DNA from: Sinomonas sp. ASV322
GTDB taxonomy: Bacteria > Actinomycetota > Actinomycetes > Actinomycetales > Micrococcaceae
Direction of reading: 5' to 3'
Assembly: GCF_030908245.1 (NCBI RefSeq)
Contig: NZ_JAVFJJ010000016.1
Coordinates: forward strand, 20,069 to 84,068
DNA length: 64,000 bases
Below are positions 42,283 to 51,222 of this stretch, piece by piece; position 1 is the stretch's first letter; the number at the start of each line of letters is the position of its first letter. The notes below the pieces were generated by a model. It was not told the DNA's origin, did no database searches, and was given only the letters and a program-made list of their open reading frames with translations. A program made the position numbers and the translations under genes.

Positions 42283-43380
42283 TCACGCGTCCGCGAAGGC
42301 TGTGTACGACCACACGCTCGGGACGGGCGCCGGGGGCTTCTTTCCGTTGGCGGGACCGGCGATGTAGTCCTCTTCGACGTCGAGGATCCGACCCGTCGCG
42401 TCGTCGATGACGAGGATGCTGCGGTACGTGCCCCAGTCCTTGGGCGAGTCCAAGTAGATGGCGGTGCCTGGCCGACCGAGGCGGTCCGTCACGGCCCCGA
42501 GCGCCGTGACCCCCGGTAGCGCGTCGACCACCGAAAGGTAGGCGCGCTGCTGGGCGTTCGAGAGGTTCCGATCGCGCGACATGACCTCCATCATCTGGAA
42601 CACGCCCTGCGCGTCCTCGTAGACCACGGCTCCGTACTTGCTCTGGAAGTCGTGGATCCATGCGGCCATCGAGGCATCGTCTGCCGGTGGCTTGGGGTAG
42701 GGATCTCCCTTCGGTGTCTTGCGGACGTCGGGCGAAAGTTTGGGGTCGAGTGGAACAGTCCAAGCCTCCCCGGGTTTGACGGGCCTTCCGTTGCCCTGCG
42801 GCGAGTCGTCGCGAATCGGCGGAAGCGCGTACTTGACGTCCGGGCTCGTCGGCGAGAAGGGCTGCCCGACAACTCGCGTCATCGTGCCGGTTCCGTCTGC
42901 CTCGCGGCGGATCGTGATCGTCTGCGGCAGTACGTAGGGCGCGCCGGACTTCCCGCCGGGCAGTGATTCGTTTCCGGCAATCCAGCTGTTGCGCGTGTAG
43001 TACCCCGGTTTGAACCCGGCCGGATCCGGGGCCAGGAGCTTCTTGCGCGCGGCGGCGATGACGTCTGCGGCGGTCACGGAGAGCGGGCGGACGTCGAGCA
43101 TCTTCGGCCCTGCCGCCTCGGCCACGGCCGGACCCACGGGGCTCCCCGCGTCCCGAGGCCACGAGACCGTCGCGATGGCGCCCGCAGCGGCCGCTGCCGC
43201 CGCGCCGACCCCGATGAGGACCGCGCGTCGTCCGACGACACGACGCGGCGCGTGCCGTGGATCCCGGCCGGACCCGCCGAGAATCGCGCGGAGGTCGAGC
43301 TCGGCGCGGAGGTCGAGCGGCTTCGCTTCGGTGAGCGGCACCGGGTTGGCGGCTCGGAGTTCGTGATCAAGCGTTTCCAT
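42283..43380 (-). CDS. CU044_5270-family membrane-anchored protein
   Basis: ATG 43380 has better spacing from the GAAGGG site than ATG 43386; both lie inside the end of the sigma gene (about 14-20 bp overlap). The 365-residue protein has an N-terminal cytoplasmic part (DHELRAANPVPLTEAKPLDL), one membrane helix (RRAVLIGVGAAAAAAAGAI) and an extracytoplasmic domain with VKPGEAWTVPLDPKLS and ILVIDDATGRILDVEEDYI. Actinobacterial genes of this family regularly follow an ECF-like sigma factor and are thought to sense or modulate it at the membrane; mechanism not established. Confidence 0.85.
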   Translation of the reverse strand: METLDHELRAANPVPLTEAKPLDLRAELDLRAILGGSGRDPRHAPRRVVGRRAVLIGVGAAAAAAAGAIATVSWPRDAGSPVGPAVAEAAGPKMLDVRPLSVTAADVIAAARKKLLAPDPAGFKPGYYTRNSWIAGNESLPGGKSGAPYVLPQTITIRREADGTGTMTRVVGQPFSPTSPDVKYALPPIRDDSPQGNGRPVKPGEAWTVPLDPKLSPDVRKTPKGDPYPKPPADDASMAAWIHDFQSKYGAVVYEDAQGVFQMMEVMSRDRNLSNAQQRAYLSVVDALPGVTALGAVTDRLGRPGTAIYLDSPKDWGTYRSILVIDDATGRILDVEEDYIAGPANGKKPPAPVPSVWSYTAFADA

Positions 43381-43909
43381 GGCCATGTCCCTTCTTCGCC
43401 AAAATGTCTTTGAGCGCCTTTCGCGCCCGGCTGACCCGCTTCCACGCCGATGCTTCGGAACAGCCGAGGACCTCGGCCAGACGGGAGGCGCTCAACTCTT
43501 CCCAATAGGTCAGATAGAGAATGTCCCGGTCTTTGTAGCGGAGTTCGAGCAGCGCCTCCCGGATGAGGTCCGCCGCCGATTCGCTGTCCGCGTGGGACGT
43601 GTCGTGCTGAATGCGCGCCAAGAGCGCGCGCTCCCGAAGTTGGCGCCGATATTCGTTCCCGATGAGATTGCGGGCGATGCCATAGAGCCACGCGAGCTCG
43701 TGGTCTCCTCGATCGGCGATTTTCGACCACGCAATGCGAAAAGTGTCTGCCGCGATCTCGCGCGCGGTTTCCTCATCGCTCAGCCGACGATTCGCGAACG
43801 CAAAGATCATCCAGTAATAGCGGCGATAGAACGCGGCGAACGCCTTCTCATCCACTGCTTCGGCGGGCTCTTCGCGAGCCTCGGAAAGGCTCGCGTCCAT
43901 CACACTCAT
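43367..43909 (-). CDS. RNA polymerase sigma factor, ECF type
   Basis: ATG 43909 behind GAGGGGG. The 180-residue protein has region 2 (AFAAFYRRYYWMIFAFANRR and the following DEETAREIAADTFRIAW) and region 4 (RDILYLTYWEELSASRLAEV, EASAWKRVSRARKAL). WLYGIARNLIGNEYR is typical of ECF sigma factors. It overlaps its membrane partner gene, implying coupled production of sigma and its regulator. No classical zinc-binding anti-sigma is present, so control may rest on the CU044_5270 protein. Confidence 0.92.
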   Translation of the reverse strand: MSVMDASLSEAREEPAEAVDEKAFAAFYRRYYWMIFAFANRRLSDEETAREIAADTFRIAWSKIADRGDHELAWLYGIARNLIGNEYRRQLRERALLARIQHDTSHADSESAADLIREALLELRYKDRDILYLTYWEELSASRLAEVLGCSEASAWKRVSRARKALKDILAKKGHGHGNA

Positions 43910-44287
43910 GCGCACCCCCTCGGTAGGACTCCCTGACGCCCACACTATTTCCGGGCGCCGACCGATCCTGACGGCGAATTCCGAGCGAGGCTCAGACTCG
44001 GGTGAGGGGGAAGTGCGGCAAGGGCGGGAGTTCGACGGCGATGGTGGCCCCCGGGGGCCACGCTCCCGTCGCGCGAGACGATGCCCATGATTCCCGCGCG
44101 TCGGACGACGGCGCCGTGGTCGTCGATCCCGACGACGTGCTTGAGGAGACCCGCCTGGAAATCATTGATCTGCTGGCACGGCCCAGGGCCCGCCTGGCGG
44201 GGCGTGAAGCCTGTGCAGGGGAATAGCCCTGTGGAAGAGTGGGGAACGCCGCCCGCAAGACGCTCTTGGCCCCGGAAGGACTCTGGC
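43910..44287. other. Intergenic region without a supported gene; perfect 18-bp palindrome
   Basis: No reading frame here has both a good start site and recognisable protein character. The notable element is GTGGCCCCCGGGGGCCAC (44044-44061), an exact 18-bp palindrome that would form a loop-free hairpin. The region must hold the divergent promoters for the sigma gene (leftward) and the SDR (rightward); neither stands out by sequence. Confidence 0.5.
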
Positions 44288-45049
44288 ATGGACAACAGGC
44301 TCGACGGCCGAGTGGCCCTTGTTACCGGCAGCTCCCGCGGCATCGGCGCGGGTATCGCCGTCGAACTCGCACGCCAAGGTGCGGCAGTCGCCGTCCATGG
44401 ACGGGACAGGGGCGCAGTGGACGACGTCGTCGCGACGCTCGCGCGCGACGGCGGCACGGCCGTGGGGGTCAGCGGCGACGTGACGAGCTTCGCCGAGCTC
44501 GAAGCGCTGCGGCGGCAGGTCGAAGAGGGGCTGGGGCCCGTTGACGTTCTCGTCGCCAATGCGGGCGGGAACTTCACGCCGCCCGCTCAGCTTGAGGACA
44601 TCCCCGAGGACTGCTGGCGCGCGACCATCGACGGCAACCTGACCGCGACGTTCCTCACCCTCAAGAGCTTCCTCCCCGGGATGAAGGAGCGCGGCCGCGG
44701 CTCGATCGTTACCATCGCGTCGTCTGCGGGACGGCGGCCCGACGCGCGCGCCCCGATCCCGTACGGCGCGGCGAAGGCGGCGATCGCGCTCCTGACGCAG
44801 GACGCCGCGGCGCAGGCCGGTCCATTCGGCGTCCGCGTGAACTGCATCGCCCCTGAGACGATCCTCACCGAGCGCAACCGCGCCCGGATTCCGGGCGAGC
44901 AGCAGGCCGCGATGGCCGGCTATCACCCGCTCCGGCGCCTCGGGACGCCCGAAGACGTCGCGAAAGCCGCCGCGTTCCTGGCCTCGGATGACGCGGCGTG
45001 GATCACCGGCGTCGTTCTTGATGTCACGGGCGGCGCGGTCATGATGTGA
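44288..45049 (+). CDS. SDR-family oxidoreductase (FabG-like)
   Basis: The 253-residue protein has TGSSRGIGAGIAVELA (cofactor loop), NAGGN, catalytic Ser in IASSAG and a YGAAK catalytic Tyr/Lys pair, and ends DVTGGAVMM. The basic HGRDRG after strand 2 suggests NADP. RBS is weak (GGAAGG 13-18 bases upstream). It stands alone, so the physiological substrate cannot be inferred; a ketone, sugar or 3-oxoacyl compound is possible. Confidence 0.88.
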   Translation: MDNRLDGRVALVTGSSRGIGAGIAVELARQGAAVAVHGRDRGAVDDVVATLARDGGTAVGVSGDVTSFAELEALRRQVEEGLGPVDVLVANAGGNFTPPAQLEDIPEDCWRATIDGNLTATFLTLKSFLPGMKERGRGSIVTIASSAGRRPDARAPIPYGAAKAAIALLTQDAAAQAGPFGVRVNCIAPETILTERNRARIPGEQQAAMAGYHPLRRLGTPEDVAKAAAFLASDDAAWITGVVLDVTGGAVMM

Positions 45050-45191
45050 TCCGGGACGGTGCGGTGAGGAGACGGCGCGCCTTCCTGTCCGTTTCTTCCC
45101 GCCCCCACGTCGCGGCTGCTCGGGACTCGCCGCGTTCCGGACCGATTGGGAAATCACAACCGGATAGGAGGCGCTGGCGGCCGCCTGCAGG

Positions 45192-45233
45192 CGGGCTCCG
45201 GCGGGCGGGTTCCGGCGGTCGGGTTCCGGCGGG
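45192..45233. repeat. Three 14-bp tandem repeats
   Basis: CGGGYTCCGGCGGK occurs three times head to tail (45192-45205, 45206-45219, 45220-45233) directly after the stop of the leftward YrdC-family gene, in the convergent space behind the SDR. A GC-rich microsatellite-like element; possibly replication slippage with no function. Confidence 0.7.
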
Positions 45234-45238
45234 CGCGA

Positions 45239-45859
45239 CTACTCGAAGCGGGACGCGTCCCCGGCCCCGTGCCGCGCGACCTCGGCGTAGCCGTCCGAGA
45301 AGTCGATGACGGTCGTCGGATCGGTTCCGCAATCGCCCGCATCGACGACGGCGTCGAGCATGTTGTCGAGCCGTTCCTTGATGTCCCAGCCGTCGATGAG
45401 CGGGTCCTCGTCCCCGGGCAGGAGCAGTGTCGAGGAGAGGATCGGCTCGCCGAGCTCGGACACGAGGGCTCGCACGACGTTGTTGTCCGGAATGCGGACG
45501 CCGACCGTCTTCTTCTTGGGATGCAGCATGCGCCGCGGGACCTCGCGCGTGGCCGGGAGGATGAACGTGTAGGGGCCGGGGGTGACGCCCTTGATCGCCC
45601 GGAACACATCGTTGTCCACGTTGACGAGCTGGCCGAGCTGGGCGAAGTCTCGGCACACGAGCGTGAAATGGTGCTTGTCGTCGAGCCGTCTGATCTGGCG
45701 GATGCGATCGAGCGCCTCGCGGTTGCCCATCTGCGCCCCAATCGCGTAGCACGAGTCGGTCGGGTAGGCGATGAGGCCGCCGTCGCGCAGGATCTGGGTG
45801 ATCCGGCCGATCAGCCGGGGCTGGGGGTCTACGGGGTGGACGTCGAAGTAGCGCGCCAT
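45239..45859 (-). CDS. Sua5/YrdC/YciO-family protein
   Basis: A 206-residue protein of the threonylcarbamoyl-AMP synthase fold: LRDGGLIAYPTDSCYAIGAQ, KHHFTLVCRDFAQL, PGPYTFILPATREVPRRM, KTVGVRIPDNNV and ILSSTLLLPG. The short YciO branch lacks the C-terminal Sua5 domain. PRRMLHPKKKTVGVRIPDN matches YciO better than TsaC. It should bind ATP, threonine and bicarbonate or nucleic acid; whether it is the cell's t6A enzyme cannot be judged from one locus. Confidence 0.88.
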   Translation of the reverse strand: MARYFDVHPVDPQPRLIGRITQILRDGGLIAYPTDSCYAIGAQMGNREALDRIRQIRRLDDKHHFTLVCRDFAQLGQLVNVDNDVFRAIKGVTPGPYTFILPATREVPRRMLHPKKKTVGVRIPDNNVVRALVSELGEPILSSTLLLPGDEDPLIDGWDIKERLDNMLDAVVDAGDCGTDPTTVIDFSDGYAEVARHGAGDASRFE

Positions 45860-45938
45860 TCCCCACAGCCTACGCCCGATTCCCGTGCCATCGGGGTGGC
45901 GCCGTTATTTTGTCGGTGGGGGATCCTAGCCTCGGAAT

Positions 45939-46202
45939 ATGAGCGCACTTGCTGTTGACGATGTTCATTTGACGCAGGTTGATCTGGCCCAGTTCCTGCA
46001 CCATTCACCGGGGACTCGGCCTACTGGCCTGCGGCTCGCCGAGGACCTCTGCCTCGACTGCGGCCGCGGACTCGCCCTGTTCGAGGAGTTCCGCTGTGCG
46101 GACTGCACTGATCTCGCCCTGCACGCCGAGTGTCGCGCATGCGGTGCCGTGCTGCGCGACGGAGACCTCGGGGCTGGTGCCTGCGCGGACTGCCTCGCCT
46201 GA
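45939..46202 (+). CDS. Small zinc-ribbon-like protein, unknown function
   Basis: The 87-residue protein has an acidic N-terminus (VDDVHLTQVDLAQFLHH) and four CxxC-type pairs (CLDC, CADC, CRAC, CADC), enough for two zinc sites resembling rubredoxin-like knuckles. No family name is recognised. Its codon use (strong GC at third positions) supports a real gene. It lies between the YrdC-family gene and a YdjM-like gene on a short stand-alone segment. Confidence 0.65.
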   Translation: MSALAVDDVHLTQVDLAQFLHHSPGTRPTGLRLAEDLCLDCGRGLALFEEFRCADCTDLALHAECRACGAVLRDGDLGAGACADCLA

Positions 46203-46282
46203 ACCTCCCGTCCCCGCCCTGGGGGTAGGGTAGGGGAGCGCATTCGGCGCGTATCCGCAGGTCAGAGGGAGGATTCGGCCGG

Positions 46283-47146
46283 ATGATGGGACCCCACCAT
46301 GCCGCGTGCGGCGCGGCGGCATGGGTAGCCGTGACCACGCGGCTTCACATCGGACTTGCCCCGGTGACCGAAGCCCTCGGGCTCGGCCCGTGGGCGTTCG
46401 ACGTCGGCTGGCCGGTCGTGCACGCGACGCCCCTTGGCGTCGTGGCTGGGGCGCTCGTGACCGCTGGGGCCGCCCTCCTTCCCGACGCCGACCACCCGAG
46501 CGCGACGATCGCCCACTCGCTTCCGCCCGTCTCCCGGGTCCTCTGCACTGGCATCGGCGCCGTCTCTGGCGGGCACCGCAACGGAACCCATTCGCTCCTC
46601 GGGATCGCAGCGTTCACGGCGCTCGCGTGGGCGGCGGGGCTCTGGACCGTGGACGTTCCGGGCTTCGGCGCCGTGCACGTGGGAGCGGGCGTCGTCTCGC
46701 TCCTCCTTGTCTCGTTCGCCGCGAAGGTCCTCGGCGTGCTGCCCGATCGCCTGCGGCGGCTCCCATGGCTCGTGGCGCTCCCGCTCGCGGCGTTCATCGC
46801 GGTCTTCGCACCGCGCGAGCAGAACTGGTTCCCACTCGCCGTCGCCCTCGGCTCCGCCGTCCACGTCGCAGGCGACATGCTCACGACCGGGGGCTGCAAC
46901 CTCCTGTGGCCTATCGCGTTCAAACGGCCGCGCAGCTTCGCCAAGGTCCCGGTCCTCGGCTGGATGTGGCGGCGAGGCGGGCACTTCTCCATCCCGATCC
47001 TGGGCGACGCTGGGTCGTGGCGAGAATGGCTCCTGCTCGTTCCCGTGAGCTGTTACGCGATCGCGGGCGTCGGGAACGCGCTCGTCGCCCTCGCACGCGC
47101 AGGCCTTTCCTCGGCGGCGCTCGCGTGGAGCGTGGGCCTGGGCTGA
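46283..47146 (+). CDS. YdjM/DUF457-like membrane-bound metal-dependent hydrolase
   Basis: The 287-residue protein has about five membrane helices and the polar motifs of the family: LLPDADHPSAT near residue 70, GGHRNGTHSLLG (His residues) near 95, and HVAGDMLTTGG near 195. These histidines and aspartates probably bind a metal on the membrane face. The E. coli relative YdjM is induced by DNA damage through LexA; no LexA box is seen here. Substrate unknown. Confidence 0.85.
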   Translation: MMGPHHAACGAAAWVAVTTRLHIGLAPVTEALGLGPWAFDVGWPVVHATPLGVVAGALVTAGAALLPDADHPSATIAHSLPPVSRVLCTGIGAVSGGHRNGTHSLLGIAAFTALAWAAGLWTVDVPGFGAVHVGAGVVSLLLVSFAAKVLGVLPDRLRRLPWLVALPLAAFIAVFAPREQNWFPLAVALGSAVHVAGDMLTTGGCNLLWPIAFKRPRSFAKVPVLGWMWRRGGHFSIPILGDAGSWREWLLLVPVSCYAIAGVGNALVALARAGLSSAALAWSVGLG

Positions 47147-47184
47147 GGCCCGTGCGCGGAATGTCGGTGGGATAGGGCAGAGTA

Positions 47185-49791
47185 TTGACCGTGATCGACC
47201 CCGTTGCACCGCCCCGTTCCACTTTCGCGCCCCGCGGCCCGGCCTCCGGCACCGCGCCGGCTGCGCCCTCCGGGGACGCGATCGCGCAGAAGATCAACGG
47301 GACCATCGCGGCAGAGCTTGGCGTCAAGCCGTGGCAGGTTGCCGCCGCCGTGGGGCTGCTCGATGGCGGGGCGACCGTTCCGTTCATCGCGCGCTACCGC
47401 AAAGAGGTCACGGGGACGCTCGACGACACCCAGCTGCGCGAGCTTGAGGAGCGCCTGCGGTACTTGCGCGAGCTCGAGGACCGTCGTGGTGCCGTGCTCA
47501 AGGCGATCGAGGAGCAGGGCGCCCTGACCGACCAGCTGCGCGACGCCGTCGTCCGTGCTGCGACCAAGGCCGAGCTCGAAGACCTCTACCTGCCGTACAA
47601 GTCGAAGCGCCGGACCAAGGCGCAGATCGCGCGCGAGGCCGGGCTCGAGCCGCTCGCCGACGCGCTCATCGCCGACCCGTCGAAGCTTCCCGAGGATGCC
47701 GCGGCGGCGTTCGTGAGCGACGAACGGGGAGTGCCCTCGGCGGCGGACGCGCTCGCGGGGGCCCGCGCGATCCTCACCGAACGCGTCGGCCAGAGCGCCG
47801 AGCTTGTCGCCGAACTGCGCGAGCGCCTGTGGAAGGGCGGAAGCGTCGCGGCGGCGGCGGTCGAAGGTGTCGCCGCCGAACTCGCCGGGAAGTACGCCGA
47901 CTACGCGGACTACGTCCAGCCGATCGCGTCGCTCCCAGGCCACCGCGTGCTCGCCCTCCTCCGCGGCGAACGCGAGGGGGCGCTCACGGTCTCGCTCGCG
48001 GAGGCGGACCCGCGCGACGAGGCGGGGCTCGACGAGGCCCGCGCGGGCTACGAGGCCGCGGTCGCGCACGCCCTCGGCGTCCGCGGTGCGGCGAACGGGC
48101 CCGCTGCGAAATGGCTGGCCCAGACGGTGCGGATCGCGTGGCGGGGCCGGCTCCAGCCGAGGCTTGAGACGGACCTGCGCGGCCGGCTCTTCGAGGCGGC
48201 CGAGGAGGAGGCCGTGCGCGTCTTCGCCGCGAATCTCCGCGACGTCCTGCTCGCAGCGCCCGCAGGCAATCGCGCAGTCCTCGGCCTCGACCCGGGACTG
48301 CGCACGGGCGTCAAGGTCGCGGTCGTCGACGGGACGGGCAAGGTCGTCGACACCGCGACGATCTACCCGCACGCGCCGGCGAACAAGTGGAACGATTCCC
48401 TCGCGAGCCTCGAGGCCCTTGCCGCGAAGCACGGAATCGAGCTCGTCGCGGTCGGCAACGGTACGGCGAGCCGCGAGACGGACCGCCTTGCGGGGGAGCT
48501 GCTCGCGCGGCTTGCGGAGCGGACCGCCGGCGGCGCTGCCGCGGCGCGGAAGCCCGCGAAGGTCATCGTGTCCGAGGCGGGGGCCTCCGTGTATTCGGCG
48601 TCGGCGCTCGCGTCCAAGGAACTTCCCGACCTGGATGTCTCTCTTCGCGGTGCGGTCTCGATTGCCCGCCGTCTCCAGGACCCTCTTGCGGAGCTCGTCA
48701 AGATCGAGCCGAAGTCGATCGGCGTGGGCCAGTACCAGCACGACCTCACCCCCGCGAAGCTCGACCGGTCGCTCGATGCCGTGGTCGAGGATTGCGTCAA
48801 CGCGGTGGGCGTGGATGTCAACACGGCCTCACCATCGCTCCTCGCCCGCGTCGCGGGCGTCGGGCCGCTCCTGAGCCGGAGCATCGTGGACTTCCGGGAC
48901 GCGAACGGCCCCTTCGCGAGTCGGGCCGAGCTCAAGAAGGTGCCGCGCCTCGGGGCGAAGGCGTTCGAGCAGTGCGCCGGCTTCCTTCGCGTCACGGGCG
49001 GCTCCGAGCCCCTCGACGCGTCCGCGGTGCACCCTGAGGCGTACGGTCTCGCACACAGAATCCTTGCCGCCGCGGGCGTCAGGGCGTCCGACGGCGCAGC
49101 CTCCGCGGGCTCTCTCGGCGGCCTTGATCCCGCGAGCTTCGTGGACGAGCGCTTTGGCCTTCCGACCGTCCGGGACGTCATGGCCGAGCTGGTGCGGCCA
49201 GGTCGCGACCCCCGGCCCGAATTCGTGACGGCGGCCCTCAAGGAAGGCGTCGAGACCATCGGAGACCTCAAGCCCGGGATGATTCTCGAGGGCACGGTGT
49301 CCAACGTGGCGGCGTTCGGCGCTTTCGTGGACCTCGGCGTGCACCAGGACGGCCTTGTCCACGTGTCCGCGATGAGTTCGAAGTACGTGTCCGATCCCCG
49401 CGAGGTCGTGAAGTCGGGCCAGGTCGTCAGGGTGAAAGTCATCGACGTGGATGTGCCGCGCAGGCGCATCTCGCTCTCGCTGCGCCTCGACGACGAGGTG
49501 GCTGCTGAAGCGGGCGAGCCCGGCTCGCGCCGCGCCGGCCAAGGCCGCGGCGCCCAGGGGCAGAACGGCGAGCAGCAGGACGGGGAACAGCGCGGGGGCG
49601 GAGACCGCCGTCGTCCGCGTCCCGGGGGCGACGGCGGCGAGCGCGGGCAGACTCGAAGCCGCGAGGGCAACGGGCGGCAATCCCCAGCCCGCGGCGGGCA
49701 AGGACGCCAAGGCGAAGGGCGGCGTCCCGCCGACTCCGCCCCGGACACCGCACTCGCCGACGCACTGCGGAGGGCAGGCCTCACGCGCTGA
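47185..49791 (+). CDS. tex: Tex-family S1 RNA-binding protein
   Basis: A conserved, essential-like RNA-binding protein of 868 residues, start either TTG 47185 or GTG 47191. It has the N-terminal helical Tex part (VPFIARYRKEVTGTLDDTQL), the YqgF/RNase H-like domain (VLGLDPGLRTGVKVAVVDGT), helix-hairpin-helix repeats (SLLARVAGVGPLLSRSIV) and an S1 domain (LKPGMILEGTVSNVAAFGAF, DGLVHVSAM). After S1 a tail of about 100 residues is rich in Arg, Gly, Gln and Glu, which is longer than in many Tex proteins and probably contacts RNA. It modulates transcription and RNA fate. Confidence 0.96.
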   Translation: MTVIDPVAPPRSTFAPRGPASGTAPAAPSGDAIAQKINGTIAAELGVKPWQVAAAVGLLDGGATVPFIARYRKEVTGTLDDTQLRELEERLRYLRELEDRRGAVLKAIEEQGALTDQLRDAVVRAATKAELEDLYLPYKSKRRTKAQIAREAGLEPLADALIADPSKLPEDAAAAFVSDERGVPSAADALAGARAILTERVGQSAELVAELRERLWKGGSVAAAAVEGVAAELAGKYADYADYVQPIASLPGHRVLALLRGEREGALTVSLAEADPRDEAGLDEARAGYEAAVAHALGVRGAANGPAAKWLAQTVRIAWRGRLQPRLETDLRGRLFEAAEEEAVRVFAANLRDVLLAAPAGNRAVLGLDPGLRTGVKVAVVDGTGKVVDTATIYPHAPANKWNDSLASLEALAAKHGIELVAVGNGTASRETDRLAGELLARLAERTAGGAAAARKPAKVIVSEAGASVYSASALASKELPDLDVSLRGAVSIARRLQDPLAELVKIEPKSIGVGQYQHDLTPAKLDRSLDAVVEDCVNAVGVDVNTASPSLLARVAGVGPLLSRSIVDFRDANGPFASRAELKKVPRLGAKAFEQCAGFLRVTGGSEPLDASAVHPEAYGLAHRILAAAGVRASDGAASAGSLGGLDPASFVDERFGLPTVRDVMAELVRPGRDPRPEFVTAALKEGVETIGDLKPGMILEGTVSNVAAFGAFVDLGVHQDGLVHVSAMSSKYVSDPREVVKSGQVVRVKVIDVDVPRRRISLSLRLDDEVAAEAGEPGSRRAGQGRGAQGQNGEQQDGEQRGGGDRRRPRPGGDGGERGQTRSREGNGRQSPARGGQGRQGEGRRPADSAPDTALADALRRAGLTR

Positions 49792-49834
49792 CGCCGGGAC
49801 CCCGGCGAGATCCGGCCACGGGATGGGCGAGGGG

Positions 49835-49868
49835 TGGCCGCGCATCGACGTTGGTCGACGCGCGGCCA
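49835..49868. terminator. Hairpin between convergent tex and M20 genes
   Basis: Arms 49835-49849 and 49854-49868 (TGGCCGCGC and GTCGAC blocks) form a 15-bp stem with one mismatch and a 4-nt loop. It starts 43 bp after the tex stop and is 45 bp from the M20 stop, so it can serve both genes. Confidence 0.6.
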
Positions 49869-49913
49869 GCTCCCGACCGACGTGCGGCCACCTCTGGCCG
49901 TCGATGGGTCAGC

Positions 49914-51212
49914 TCAGCACGTGAGTGCCAGCTTCCCGACCACGCGGACGCCGAACGTGAGCCCGTCGAGCGGGACGCGCTCGTCGACGCCGTGGAACAG
50001 CTTTCCGTAGTCGAGATTGTGCGGCATGCGCAGGGCCTTGAAGCCGTAGCAGCGGATTCCGAGACTCGAGAGGGCCTTTGCGTCTGTGCCACCCGGGTTG
50101 CAGTACGGAACCGGGTGTCCGTCGGGATCCTCGGACCGGATCGCCTCGCACATTGCGTCAACGAGCCGGCCTTCGAACGGCGTCTCCATCGCGATGTCGC
50201 GATGGATGAACTCGCGGGTGACTCCCTCGGGGAGCAGCGCGTCGATCTCGGCGAGCAGCGCCTCCTCCTGTCCGGGCAGGAAGCGCCCGTCGACACCAGC
50301 CGTCGCCTGCCCGGGAATGACGTTGATCTGGTACCCGGCCTCAAGCATCGTCGGGTTCGCGGAGTTGCGCGTGATGACGTCGAGGAGCTCGTGGCCCGCG
50401 GGTCCAAGGCGGTCGAGCGAAGCCTCTGGATCCTCTTCGTCGAACTCGGTGCCGCGCAGCGCGGCGAATTCCCGCGCGAGGGTCCGCACCGAGTCCACGA
50501 GGTGCAGCGGGAAGCGGTGCCGCCCGATCGCGGCCACGGCCTCGGCGAGCCGCGTCACGGCGTTTTCCTCGTTCGGCGAGGAGCCGTGGCCGGCCCGGCC
50601 CGTCGCGACGAGCCGCAGCCAGGCCTGGCCGCGCTGGGCGTTCTCGATCGGGTAGAGGCGCCGTGTGTCGTCGACAGGGAAGGAGAAGCCCCCGCCCTCG
50701 CCGATCGCCTCTGTGGCTCCCGCGAACAGGTCAGATCGGTTCTTCACGAGCCAGTGGCTCCCGAACTTGCCGCCCGCCTCCTCGTCTGCGAGGAACGCGA
50801 ACACGAGATCGCGCGGCGGCGTCGTGCCCGTGCGAGCGAGTTCGCGAGCCACGGCGAGGTAGACGGCGACCGTGTCCTTCATGTCGATCGCGCCGCGACC
50901 CCACAGGTAGCCGTCCTTGATGTCGCCGCCGAACGGGTCCACGCTCCAGCCCGCGGGGTCGGCGGGAACGACGTCAAGGTGTGCGTGCAGCACGAGCGCG
51001 CCACGGCTCGGGTCGACTCCGGTCACGCGGGCGAAGACACTCGCCCGCCCCGGCGCCGACTCGACGAGCTCGGCGGCGAGGCCCACCTCTTCGAGCTTGG
51101 CGGCAACGTAGCGCGCGGCCTCGAGCTCGGTGCTCGTCGGGTTCGACGTGTCGATGCGGATGAGGTCTTGGCACAGGCCGACGACCTCGTCCTGGGCGAC
51201 TGCGAAATCCAC
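49914..51212 (-). CDS. M20-family metallopeptidase
   Basis: GTG 51212 is chosen: AGGAGG lies seven bases upstream; the long open frame above it is not coding in character. The 432-residue protein has the binuclear zinc motifs LHAHLDVVPAD, WGRGAIDMKD, FLADEEAGG, GEGGG and late MPHNLDYGKLFHGVDE. A dimerisation domain lies about 190-310. M20 enzymes of the ArgE/DapE/ACY1-like branch cleave N-acyl amino acids or dipeptides. It ends a leftward operon with NCS1 and DUF1177, regulated by the divergent IclR, and so acts on the imported compound. Confidence 0.92.
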   Translation of the reverse strand: MDFAVAQDEVVGLCQDLIRIDTSNPTSTELEAARYVAAKLEEVGLAAELVESAPGRASVFARVTGVDPSRGALVLHAHLDVVPADPAGWSVDPFGGDIKDGYLWGRGAIDMKDTVAVYLAVARELARTGTTPPRDLVFAFLADEEAGGKFGSHWLVKNRSDLFAGATEAIGEGGGFSFPVDDTRRLYPIENAQRGQAWLRLVATGRAGHGSSPNEENAVTRLAEAVAAIGRHRFPLHLVDSVRTLAREFAALRGTEFDEEDPEASLDRLGPAGHELLDVITRNSANPTMLEAGYQINVIPGQATAGVDGRFLPGQEEALLAEIDALLPEGVTREFIHRDIAMETPFEGRLVDAMCEAIRSEDPDGHPVPYCNPGGTDAKALSSLGIRCYGFKALRMPHNLDYGKLFHGVDERVPLDGLTFGVRVVGKLALTC

Positions 51213-51222
51213 GGTGAACCTC

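Noticed and set aside
44002..44226. 74-codon frame between the sigma factor and SDR genes
   Set aside because: No good start site, no recognisable sequence, and a perfect DNA palindrome inside it; kept as intergenic.
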